A stretch of DNA of 19,573 bases from JBEIFW01 sp044370695 (GTDB lineage Bacteria; Actinomycetota; Acidimicrobiia; Acidimicrobiales; Ilumatobacteraceae): NCBI GenBank assembly GCA_044370695.1, contig JBILVB010000063.1:1-19573 (forward strand), given 5' to 3'. Below are positions 7,391 through 14,777 of this stretch, one piece after another; the stretch's first letter is position 1; the number at the start of each line of letters is the position of its first letter. The notes under the pieces were generated by a model. That model searched no databases. It was not told where the DNA came from and saw nothing but the letters and a program-made list of their open reading frames with translations. The position numbers were made by a program, and so were the translations under genes.

Positions 7391-9397
7391 TCACGCACTC
7401 CCGGAGAACAACCGGTCGTAGGCCCGAGCCACCACCGTCGCGGCGTCCCGAGTGCCGAATGCAGCGCGCCCGGTGTTCACGAAGGCTCGCCACCGCTCGA
7501 GACCGTCGAGTGCGGCTGCGGCCCGCTCGGCATGACTCGAACCCGGCGCGAGCCCGAGCCGAGCGTCCGGGTCGTGCTCGATCAGGAGTCGTCGCATCTC
7601 GTCGCGCATCGACAGCGGCAGCACGAGCCGGCCGGCGACCTCGGACCGCAACACGTCGAGCTCGGCGAGCACGGGCGCCTCGAGCTTCATGGCGTCGATC
7701 CGCTCCAACAGCGGACGACGAGTGCGTCGCAACCCCGGATCGCTGGCTTTGGCCGCCTCGGCCACGAGCGCGAGCGCGCTCGTCAGGCGCAACGGCCCGG
7801 CGACGGCGTCGACGGGGCCGACCGCCTCGGCGACCGCTGCGAGGGCCGACTCGTCGAGGGGGAGCACCTCGGCGACGTGCAGCCGGATCGTGGGGTCCGC
7901 GAGCAACGCATCGGCCGTGGCGTCGTCGCGCGCCAGGCCGACCACGCGGACCGGACCCGTGACCGAACCCGCACCGGCGGAACGCACCGCCGCGAGCAGC
8001 GCCGCTGCCCTCGTGGGATCGGCAGGCAGCAGCACGACCGCAAGGTCCGCTTCGGGTACGCATTCACCGAGACGGTCCGGACCCGTCGCAAGGATCGCGT
8101 GCCGGCTCAGCGTCGGTCGCGGCAACCGCAGGGTGAGGCGCTCGGCCGGACGGCTGAGCGCGAACCCGAGACTGCCCGACCCGTCGAGCTCGAACGCCAC
8201 GTCGTGGACCCCGTCGTCGTCCCGGGCCCGCAGTTCCCCCCGATCGGCGCGCTGCAGCCAGACCGACGCCAACGAACCGAGCACGGACGGGTCCGCCAAT
8301 GCCACCCCTGCGACCTCGAGCGCGAGTCCGATCCCGCGCCCGTCGCCTCCGTCGACGACGAGCAGGCGCCACGGATCGGCGAGACGCTGGCGGGCGGCCC
8401 GCAGCAGCGATCGGGCGCGCCGGTCGACCACGCGCTGGTAGATCCAGTCGACCAACTCGGCGATGGCCGCCGACGCCTCGAGCGAGTTCGCCGGCAGGTG
8501 GGGAGGCTCGGCGTCGATGACGGTCGGCGCGACCGAGGTCGACTTCGAGACCGCGGCCCGGATCGCCGCCGACATCTCGCTGATCGATCCGAATCGATCA
8601 GCCGGATCGGTAGCCAGACCGGTGCGCACCACCTCGATCAAGGCCGGGGCCACCTCGGGGCGCACGGCAGCCAGACGGTTCGCCGCCTGCTGCGGTTCCT
8701 TCGACGACGCCACCATGGCCAACGTCGTGGCCGTCGACGGCGGGGAACCGGCGAGCATCTCGAACAGCACGGCCGCGGCGCCGAAGACGTCGGCCCGGTG
8801 GTCGAGGTCGCTGCCCGAACGCGCCTGCTCCGGAGCCATGTACTGCGGGGTTCCCGCTGCGAGCGTCAGCCCCTCGCCGACGGAACGGGCAAGGCCGAAG
8901 TCGCCGAGCAGCATCTGCTCGTCGCCGAGCGCAGCGCCCTTGCGCTGATGGGATGCGAGGGAACGGAACAGCACGTTCGACGGCTTGATGTCGCGGTGGA
9001 TGACGCCCACTTCATGGACGACCTCGAGGCACTCGCACAACTCGGCGGCCAACAGGCACGCCTCGTCGATCGGCATGAACCGCCCGCTGCTGCGGTAGCG
9101 GCTGATGCGGTCGTGGAGCGTGCCTCGATCGGCGTAGGTCATCACGAAGAACGGCCGACCGTCGGGCAGCTCGTCGACGATCCGGACCCGCACCACCCGG
9201 TCGTGATCGATCCGGCTGAGCACCCTCGCCTCTTCGATGAACCGATCCCGGATCGCCGGCTGCCGGGACCAGTTGTCGGCCAGGACCTTGATCGCCACGG
9301 TCGTCTCGAGGACCGGATCCCGAGCCAGCCAGACGACGGCGAACGACCCCGAGCCGAGCTCCCGCTCGATCGTGTACCGACCGATCTCCCCAGCCAT
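7391..9397 (-). CDS. Soluble Ser/Thr protein kinase with C-terminal degenerate dynamin-like region, 668 aa
   Basis: The Hanks-type kinase domain covers about residues 8-285 and every catalytic motif is intact: glycine loop GSGSFA (15-20), Lys37 (VAIK), HRD 134-136 followed by Asn141, DFG 166-168 and APE 188-190. It should be active. No membrane helix follows, unlike PknB. A linker contains T292-V-I-D. The C-terminal half is not a known sensor domain. It has a strand followed by VDGGDGRGIG (348-357) where a dynamin-like GTPase has its P-loop, then PEADLAVVLLPAD and GPVRVVGLARDD, in the order of the later strands of that GTPase fold but without GKS or TKxD. The start at 9397 is supported by GGGAGG about six bases upstream. 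It is the first gene of the minus-strand operon, 121 bp before the Hsp70-like gene. Confidence 0.9.
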   Translation of the reverse strand: MAGEIGRYTIERELGSGSFAVVWLARDPVLETTVAIKVLADNWSRQPAIRDRFIEEARVLSRIDHDRVVRVRIVDELPDGRPFFVMTYADRGTLHDRISRYRSSGRFMPIDEACLLAAELCECLEVVHEVGVIHRDIKPSNVLFRSLASHQRKGAALGDEQMLLGDFGLARSVGEGLTLAAGTPQYMAPEQARSGSDLDHRADVFGAAAVLFEMLAGSPPSTATTLAMVASSKEPQQAANRLAAVRPEVAPALIEVVRTGLATDPADRFGSISEMSAAIRAAVSKSTSVAPTVIDAEPPHLPANSLEASAAIAELVDWIYQRVVDRRARSLLRAARQRLADPWRLLVVDGGDGRGIGLALEVAGVALADPSVLGSLASVWLQRADRGELRARDDDGVHDVAFELDGSGSLGFALSRPAERLTLRLPRPTLSRHAILATGPDRLGECVPEADLAVVLLPADPTRAAALLAAVRSAGAGSVTGPVRVVGLARDDATADALLADPTIRLHVAEVLPLDESALAAVAEAVGPVDAVAGPLRLTSALALVAEAAKASDPGLRRTRRPLLERIDAMKLEAPVLAELDVLRSEVAGRLVLPLSMRDEMRRLLIEHDPDARLGLAPGSSHAERAAAALDGLERWRAFVNTGRAAFGTRDAATVVARAYDRLFSGSA

Positions 9398-9531
9398 CCC
9401 GCCCCTCCCTTCGTCGCGCCGGCCAGGAATCAGGCATTAGCACATCGCAGCACACGACGGCAGACTGTCAGGGCCATGGGGCCCACTCGTCGTACACCTG
9501 ACGGACAACGTCCACGTCTGGGATCGCAGCG
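9398..9531. promoter_or_regulatory. Divergent intergenic region with nested inverted repeats
   Basis: These 134 bp separate the two divergent signalling operons, so both promoters should lie here. GTCAGG (9467-9472) faces CCTGAC (9497-9502). Overlapping the left arm is GGGCC (9471-9475) facing GGCCC (9480-9484). I could not identify convincing -10/-35 pairs. The dyads could bind a shared regulator, but they are short. Confidence 0.35.
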
Positions 9532-11046
9532 ATGACCGCCGCCGGCGATCTCACGGACGCGCTGCTCTCGACGAGCGTCTGGTCCGACCGTGCCGTCGCC
9601 GAAGCCGGTATACCCGTCGTCGACGTTCCGTTCGTCACCGTGGGCGGCGGGGTCGGGTCGTTCGTGGTGGTCGACGTGTTGCGCATCGCCGGGGTCCCGG
9701 CGAGCTCGATCGCCGTGCTGAGCAACATCGACCTCCCGTGGCAGACCTACGAGTACCTCACCCGGGTCTCCCAGATCCCGCGACCCGAGCGGCTGCGGTC
9801 GGATTCGACCGGCATGCCCGACAACATCTGGGGCTTCCCCTCGTACGCGGTGCGCGAAGCGGTGAAGGAACGGACGATCGCCCCCCTGTTCCAGGTGTTC
9901 GTCGAGCCGGTGTTCACGGACTACTACACGCCGCGCGCTGGTCAGGTGTTCGATGCCATGGCGCGCGAGGCCGATCGCATCGCATGGTCCTCGATGCTCC
10001 ACCGCGGCACGGTACGACTGATCCGGCGGCGCGCCGAAGGCGGTTACTACACGCTCCTGACCCCACCGCCCGGCACCTCGCCCACGCCTCGTGTCGCCTA
10101 CCGGAGCTCCTTCGTCCACGTCGCGATCGGCTACCCGGGTCTGCGGTTCCTCCCGGATCTTCAGCAGTACCGCACCCGGTACGAGGACTACACACGGGTC
10201 GTCAACGCCTACGAGTCCCACGAGCACGTGTACGAAGCGTTGATCGCCGCACCCGGGACGGTGCTCGTGCGCGGTGGCGGGATCGTGGCGTCGCGCATCC
10301 TCCAACGGCTGATGGAGGACCGCTGGAACCGCGGCGCGCAGACCCAGATCATCCACCTGTTCCGAACCTTCGTCACCGGTCCGCACGGCAAGACCTTCTA
10401 CCGGCGCAAGGGCGGCGACGGCTGGGCCTACCAGGGGTTCAACTGGCCGAAGGGGAGTTGGGGCGGTCAGCTGAAGTCGAAGTTCGAATCGCTCGAGGGC
10501 GACCAGCGGGCTGCGCTCTATCGCAAGCTGGGGGGTACGCACACCCCGAAGCGCAAGCTCTGGCAACAGCAGATGAAGCGGGCGCGGGCCGAAGGGTGGT
10601 ACCACGCCACCCAAGGCGAGGTGGCGTCCGTCCGACCGGGACCCGACGGCAGGGTCGAGACCGAAGTCACCACCAAAGCGGGTCAGCGCGCCCTCCTACC
10701 GGCCAACTACATCATCGACGCCACTGGCCTCGAGGGCGATCTGCGCGAGCATCGGGTGCTCGCCGACCTGCTCGACCACAGCGGAGCCGGCCGCAATCCG
10801 ATGGGGCGTCTCGACGTCGAGCGATCGTTCGAGCTGCGAGGCACCCGCAGCGGCACGGGTCGGCTCTACGCATCGGGCTCGATGACCCTCGGCGGTTACT
10901 ACGCCGGCGTCGACTCCTTCCTCGGGCTGCAGTACGCCGCCCTCCAGATCTGCGACGACCTCGCCTCGACCGGCTGGTGCCGGCGTCTCGGGGTCGGTCG
11001 CTCCACCGCCCAGTGGCTTCGCTGGGCCCGGAACAAGCCGGTGTGA
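9532..11046 (+). CDS. FAD/NAD(P)-binding oxidoreductase-like protein, 504 aa
   Basis: The layout matches flavin-dependent oxidoreductases of the FMO/N-hydroxylase style. There is an N-terminal dinucleotide loop VTVGGGVGS (about 35-43), a second Rossmann-like loop VLVRGGGIVASR (about 244-255), and the ATG motif in YIIDATGLEGD (about 391-401). A C-terminal stretch ASGSMTLGGYYAGVDSFLG follows, where such proteins close the FAD site. The first loop is GGGVGS and not strict GxGxxG, and no substrate can be assigned. There is no signal peptide or clear membrane helix. An in-frame stop at 9499-9501 bounds the start, and ATG 9532 is the first good choice. It is the first gene of the plus-strand signalling operon, one base before the membrane-protein gene, so it may act as a redox or metabolite input. 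That role is inference. Confidence 0.75.
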   Translation: MTAAGDLTDALLSTSVWSDRAVAEAGIPVVDVPFVTVGGGVGSFVVVDVLRIAGVPASSIAVLSNIDLPWQTYEYLTRVSQIPRPERLRSDSTGMPDNIWGFPSYAVREAVKERTIAPLFQVFVEPVFTDYYTPRAGQVFDAMAREADRIAWSSMLHRGTVRLIRRRAEGGYYTLLTPPPGTSPTPRVAYRSSFVHVAIGYPGLRFLPDLQQYRTRYEDYTRVVNAYESHEHVYEALIAAPGTVLVRGGGIVASRILQRLMEDRWNRGAQTQIIHLFRTFVTGPHGKTFYRRKGGDGWAYQGFNWPKGSWGGQLKSKFESLEGDQRAALYRKLGGTHTPKRKLWQQQMKRARAEGWYHATQGEVASVRPGPDGRVETEVTTKAGQRALLPANYIIDATGLEGDLREHRVLADLLDHSGAGRNPMGRLDVERSFELRGTRSGTGRLYASGSMTLGGYYAGVDSFLGLQYAALQICDDLASTGWCRRLGVGRSTAQWLRWARNKPV

Positions 11047-11047
11047 C

Positions 11048-11470
11048 GTGACGCCCACCCTGTTCGGTCGGATCCAGACCCGCGTGCTGCTGATGCTGCT
11101 CGTCGGGCTGCCCTGGACACTGCTCGTCAGCCTCGTGCTGCCCCGCCCCACCGGCGCGGAACTGGCCGACGTCTACGAGATCACTCTGAAGGCCCTCGCC
11201 TTCATGACGGTCATCGGCGCCGTGGTGTGGGAGCCGATCTACCACGGGCTGCAGCAGTTCCGGTGGGAGAAGGACTGGCCGACGATGTTCGGCCTGTTGA
11301 CCGTCGTCAACGAAGCAGCGGTCATCTGGTTCGTGCTCGACCCGCGCCCGAGCTTCGTGTCGTTCGCGATCCACGTCGGAACGACCTGGCTGCTGGTCTG
11401 GCTCGTGGCGATCGGACCGCTGAAGATCTTCCTGCTGCGTTGGCGCTTCCGAGGCGGCCGATGGATCTGA
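11048..11470 (+). CDS. Small four-helix integral membrane protein, 140 aa
   Basis: No family was recognised. Four hydrophobic stretches are visible: VLLMLLVGLPWTLLVSLVL, ALAFMTVIGAVVWEPIY, MFGLLTVVNEAAVIWFVL and TTWLLVWLVAIGPLKIFLL, joined by short loops. A basic C-terminal tail (RWRFRGGRWI) is probably cytoplasmic. The start is GTG 11048, one base after the stop of the flavoprotein gene. Its last ten bases overlap the start of the atypical kinase gene. This close coupling suggests a 1:1 partnership, perhaps as membrane anchor or electron-transfer partner for the flavoprotein. That is inference. Confidence 0.8.
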   Translation: MTPTLFGRIQTRVLLMLLVGLPWTLLVSLVLPRPTGAELADVYEITLKALAFMTVIGAVVWEPIYHGLQQFRWEKDWPTMFGLLTVVNEAAVIWFVLDPRPSFVSFAIHVGTTWLLVWLVAIGPLKIFLLRWRFRGGRWI

Positions 11471-12264
11471 CCAGGGTCGCCGATTACGAGATCACCGCCC
11501 CCCTCGCCGAGGGGAACCACGGTGCGTTCTTCCTCGCCCGGCCGCCCGCTCGACTCGGGCTCACCGACGACGTGGTCGTGGTCAAGGTGATGACCGGGGC
11601 GCACGACGGCGCGCACCGCCACCTCGTGCGCGAGCTGCGAGCGTTCACCGCCGCGGAGTCCCCGTTCCTGGTCCCGCTCTTCGACGCCGGCCAGGCCGGC
11701 GACGTGTTCTTCTACTCGATGCGCTACTTCCCCCGGGGCTCGCTGGCCGATGCCTCGGCGTCGATGACGTTGGGCGAGCGCATCCGGGCCGTAGCCGATG
11801 CCGCCGAGGCTGCCCATGCGCTCCACGAGATCGGACTCACCCACCGCGACATCCGGCCCGGCAACATCCTCGTGCACGACGGCGGGGCCTGCCTCGCCGA
11901 TCTCGCTCTTGCGATCGAGGCCGACGAGAGCGCGGCGATGACGACGCTCGCGTCGATCGACGCGGTCGGGTACGTCGATCCGGCCTACCTGCGCGGCGAA
12001 CCGCCGTCCCGGGCGACGGACGTGTTCTCGCTCGGCGCAGTCCTCCACGAGATGGTCACCGGCACACCGATCTACCCGGACCTGCCGGCGGATCCCCTGC
12101 TCGCGATGCGAGCCGCACTCCGGTCCAGCCCGCGCATCGACCCGTCGGTGAACCCCGGACCGGGCGACGTCCTGCGCCGCTGCCTGTCGGCGCGTCTCGA
12201 GGAACGGCCCACCACTGCGCTCGCCCTCGCCGAGGAACTCCGCACCCTCGCGGACGCACCGTGA
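11461..12264 (+). CDS. Minimal, atypical Ser/Thr protein kinase, 267 aa
   Basis: A kinase domain makes up the whole protein, with no membrane helix or accessory domain. Lys42 lies in VVVVKVM and the catalytic loop is HRDIRPGN (128-135), with Arg in place of the usual Lys at 132. The magnesium motif is DLA (147-149) where DFG is expected, the glycine loop is worn (LAEGNHGAFF) and no APE is seen (DPAYLRG instead). The key Asp residues are kept, so weak activity is possible, but it may work as a pseudokinase. The frame is open upstream as far as an ATG at 11227. I chose ATG 11461 because the kinase fold begins directly after it and it gives a normal 10-bp overlap with the preceding gene. It ends in a 4-bp GTGA overlap with the FHA gene. 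Confidence 0.85.
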   Translation: MDLTRVADYEITAPLAEGNHGAFFLARPPARLGLTDDVVVVKVMTGAHDGAHRHLVRELRAFTAAESPFLVPLFDAGQAGDVFFYSMRYFPRGSLADASASMTLGERIRAVADAAEAAHALHEIGLTHRDIRPGNILVHDGGACLADLALAIEADESAAMTTLASIDAVGYVDPAYLRGEPPSRATDVFSLGAVLHEMVTGTPIYPDLPADPLLAMRAALRSSPRIDPSVNPGPGDVLRRCLSARLEERPTTALALAEELRTLADAP

Positions 12265-13391
12265 CGATCCGCGTGATTCCCGCCGCCGGCACCGGCTCGG
12301 CCCGTCTGCAGTGCCGCAACGGCGTCGCCCTCCTGACCGACGGTACGGCGGACGCGACGCGGAACCTGCGGGCGCGGGTGTGGGCGGTGCTCCGCGACGG
12401 GATCGAGGAGGCGGCGCTGGTCGATGCACTCCGGCTCCCGTCCGACGGCGGACTTCGAGCTGCGGTGCTCGTCGCTCCGGCCGACGACGGATTCGTCGTC
12501 GTCGTCGTCGGCGACTACGAGGTTGCGATGACCACGGAACGCCGGCGGCTCACCGTGGCGAGCGCCGGGCACGACCCGGTCGCCGAGACCGTCCGCGATC
12601 TGCGTTCGATCGCCGTCGGGCCTCTCGCCGCAGGCGACGACGATGTCGAGTTGGCCGACGGCGTCGTTGCGGCCGACGGCTTCACCTACCGCGTGGAGGC
12701 ACCCTCGGCCCCGCAGCCACCGGCCCCGCAGCCACCGGCGCGGCCCGAGCCTGCACCGTCGACGCCCGCTCCGGTGGGTGCCTCGGAGCCGCTCGTGTTC
12801 TCACTCCGGGACCGCTCGGGCTCGCCCGGTGCGCCGTTGCCCGTACCGAATGCGCCGGCGGTACCCGCCCCGCCGCGAGGCGCGCCAGCCGAGCGGCCGC
12901 CGGTCGAGCCCGTGCCCGCGGAGGGCCTCGTGTTGGGGGTCAACTGCGCTCGGGGCCACTTCAACGACCCTCGGGCCCGCTATTGCGCCATCTGCGGGCT
13001 GGCGATGCACCAGGCCAGTCTCGTGATGATCGAGGGTCCACGCCCCCCGCTGGGCGTCCTCGTGTTCGAGAACGGGGCGACCTACCCGCTCACCACGGCG
13101 CTCGTGATCGGTCGCGAACCGACGGTCGACCCGGCCGTGCGGGCGAACCGGGCGCTGGGGCTGGTCCCGACCGGCGACGTGAGCAAGTTGTCACGCGTCC
13201 ACGCACGGCTCGAGTTGCGCGACTGGGACGTCGTGCTCAGCGACGGCGGCAGCACGAACGGCACCTTCGTCCAACGCAACGGCGCGTGGCAGCGACTCTC
13301 GCCGTCCCGGCCGGAGCCTCTCGAAGTAGGTGATCTCGTCCGGTTCGCCCGCCACGTCGCAGCGTTCGAGTCGAGCCTGCGCTCCGGCTGA
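12261..13391 (+). CDS. FHA domain protein with central zinc ribbon, 376 aa
   Basis: The N-terminal 125 residues form an alternating alpha/beta region that I could not assign. A Pro-rich linker follows, containing a 15-bp tandem duplication at 12707-12736. Next is a zinc ribbon CARGHFNDPRARYCAICG, with ligands probably C229, H233 or water, C242 and C245. The C-terminal FHA domain has GRE (284-286), SRVHARLE (311-318) and STNGTF (331-336). FHA domains read phospho-threonine, so this is a natural partner for the kinases of the locus. The GTG start overlaps the TGA of the kinase gene by four bases, which indicates translational coupling. It is the last gene of the plus-strand operon. There is no membrane helix. 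Confidence 0.88.
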   Translation: MTIRVIPAAGTGSARLQCRNGVALLTDGTADATRNLRARVWAVLRDGIEEAALVDALRLPSDGGLRAAVLVAPADDGFVVVVVGDYEVAMTTERRRLTVASAGHDPVAETVRDLRSIAVGPLAAGDDDVELADGVVAADGFTYRVEAPSAPQPPAPQPPARPEPAPSTPAPVGASEPLVFSLRDRSGSPGAPLPVPNAPAVPAPPRGAPAERPPVEPVPAEGLVLGVNCARGHFNDPRARYCAICGLAMHQASLVMIEGPRPPLGVLVFENGATYPLTTALVIGREPTVDPAVRANRALGLVPTGDVSKLSRVHARLELRDWDVVLSDGGSTNGTFVQRNGAWQRLSPSRPEPLEVGDLVRFARHVAAFESSLRSG

Positions 13392-13405
13392 CCGGTGGTG
13401 GGCAG

Positions 13406-13426
13406 CGGGCCGAGGTTCGGCGCCCG
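13406..13426. terminator. Hairpin between convergent genes
   Basis: CGGGC (13406-13410) pairs with GCCCG (13422-13426), and CGA with TCG inside it, around a GGT loop with a small bulge. It lies in the 51-bp gap between the convergent FHA and CBM48-like genes. No T-tract is present. Confidence 0.35.
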
Positions 13427-13442
13427 AGCCGACGGCGCGTCG

Positions 13443-13724
13443 TCAGACGTGCAGGAGTGAGTGCGTCTCCCCCATGCCGTTCGGCTCGATGGTTGCGTCG
13501 GCGTCGTCGAAGAACCGCCCGCTCCCGTCGAGGTAGCGAAAACGGATCGCCTGCCCGCTCGGCAACTCGACCGCAGCCGATCGCATCCCGTTCGACCGCT
13601 TTCGCAACGGGTGGGCGTACGGGTCCCACCCGTTGAAATCGCCGACGACGGAGACGGGTTGCCCTTCGCCGTCGAGCACGAAGGTCACCTTCACGCCGTT
13701 CCTGGTGATGGTCTTCTTGATCAT
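13443..13724 (-). CDS. Small CBM48/isoamylase-N-like (early set) protein, 93 aa
   Basis: The protein matches the glycogen-binding/isoamylase N-terminal fold. It has VTFVLDGEGQPVSVVGDFNGWDP (hallmark GDFNGWDP at about 29-36), then PLRKRSNGMRSAAVELP and IRFRYLDGSGRFFDDADA. It is a stand-alone domain, with no catalytic module attached. These proteins bind alpha-glucans or regulate partner enzymes, and the role here is unknown. An ATG at 13841 would add 39 residues running across the divergent promoter region. I chose 13724 because the domain starts there (MIKKTITRNGVK) and a GGA/GGAGG purine stretch lies upstream. It is transcribed divergently from the SDR gene. Confidence 0.82.
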   Translation of the reverse strand: MIKKTITRNGVKVTFVLDGEGQPVSVVGDFNGWDPYAHPLRKRSNGMRSAAVELPSGQAIRFRYLDGSGRFFDDADATIEPNGMGETHSLLHV

Positions 13725-13778
13725 CTGGTGTCCTGCCTCCGTCGCTCCGTGTGTCGAGGCCCCAGGTGCCGAACATCG

Positions 13779-13791
13779 TGACACCGTGTCA
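13779..13791. promoter_or_regulatory. Perfect 13-bp palindrome, candidate operator
   Basis: TGACAC-C-GTGTCA is a perfect dyad with 6-bp arms. It sits in the 140-bp divergent gap, 54 bp from the CBM48-like start and 73 bp from the SDR start, where a dimeric repressor such as a TetR-family protein could control both genes. No regulator gene is adjacent. Confidence 0.5.
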
Positions 13792-13864
13792 GTAATGCGC
13801 GGTGGATGGTCGGCCGGCCCGACCGCCCATGGCAGCATCACCGCCGTACGTGAGGAGAGCAGCG

Positions 13865-14689
13865 ATGAGCCACCTGCAGGATCGGGTCGTGGTCGTCACC
13901 GGAGCAGGGAGCGGTTTCGGCCGGCTGCTCGTACGGGGCAGCGTGGCCCGGGGGGCCCGTGCCGTCGCCCTCGACGTCGACGGTGCCGGGGCCGCATCCA
14001 CGGTGGCCGATCTCGGCGACCGTGCGATCGCCGTGCGCGCCGACGTCACCGATGCGGCCGCCATGCGGGCCGCCGTGGCCCGGACGATCGAAGCCTTCGG
14101 TGCGGTCGACGTGATGGTCAACAACGCCGGGATCATGCCGCTCGCGTTCTGGGCCGACCACGGCCGCGCGCTCGACGCCTGGTCCCGGTGCATCGACGTG
14201 AACATCAAAGGGGTCATGCACGGCATCGCTGCGGTGTACGACCACATGACCGAGCGCGGCCGCGGCCACGTGGTGAACATCTCCTCGATCTACGGCAACC
14301 ACGCCGTGGTGGGTTCGGCGGTCTACACGGCGACCAAAGCGGCGGTGAACATCCTGTCGGACACGCTGCGCCAGGAGGCCCAGGGCCGGATCAAGGTGAC
14401 CGTCGTGCGCCCGACCGGGGTGGTGGGAACGGGGCTTGGGGCGGGGGTCGTGAACCGTGACGCCATCGCCGGGATCGTCGGCACGAACGCCGCTGCGTTC
14501 GCCGACGCGGCGACGGCATGGGCGTCGGGCACGTTGCCCGCGGCGATGGCCGACCGCGACGAGATGGCGTACTGGACGATCACCCCGCAGGACCTCGTCG
14601 ATCAGGTGCTGTACGCCATCGACCAACCGTGGGGAATCACGATCGGCGACATCACCGTTCGGGCTTCCGGCGAGCACTACCAACTCTGA
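13865..14689 (+). CDS. Short-chain dehydrogenase/reductase (SDR), 274 aa
   Basis: This is a classical SDR with the cofactor loop TGAGSGFG (12-19), Asp in the VALDVDG segment that would favour NAD(H), NNAG (86-89), NISSIYG carrying the catalytic Ser, and YTATK (Tyr154, Lys158). Length and order are typical for oxidoreductases acting on alcohol or ketone groups, and the substrate is not predictable. The open frame extends upstream to ATG 13802. I chose ATG 13865 because GAGGAG lies seven bases before it and the Rossmann strand starts properly there. It is divergent from the CBM48-like gene, with the 13-bp palindrome between them. Confidence 0.9.
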   Translation: MSHLQDRVVVVTGAGSGFGRLLVRGSVARGARAVALDVDGAGAASTVADLGDRAIAVRADVTDAAAMRAAVARTIEAFGAVDVMVNNAGIMPLAFWADHGRALDAWSRCIDVNIKGVMHGIAAVYDHMTERGRGHVVNISSIYGNHAVVGSAVYTATKAAVNILSDTLRQEAQGRIKVTVVRPTGVVGTGLGAGVVNRDAIAGIVGTNAAAFADAATAWASGTLPAAMADRDEMAYWTITPQDLVDQVLYAIDQPWGITIGDITVRASGEHYQL

Positions 14690-14777
14690 CGTTTCGGGGT
14701 GCTGCTCGAGGGTCGGTGAGACCGGGCCGCTCGGATCGGTCGGGTGGTCGGCCCGCAACCGGTCCTACGCTCCGGTC

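Noticed and set aside
7270..7398. Upstream ATG extending the Hsp70-like protein by 43 residues
   Set aside because: It would overlap the kinase stop, has no ribosome binding site, and the added residues are not part of the fold. A good site precedes ATG 7269.
9430..10614. Long minus-strand frame (394 codons) opposite the flavoprotein gene
   Set aside because: It is the mirror of a high-GC real gene, rich in Arg, His, Asp and Pro with no fold. The plus frame has clear Rossmann motifs.
102..13391. A TerY-P or vWA-MoxR type conflict system
   Set aside because: Kinase, FHA and trypsin domains recall such systems, but no vWA, MoxR ATPase, PP2C, TerD or effector nuclease is seen.
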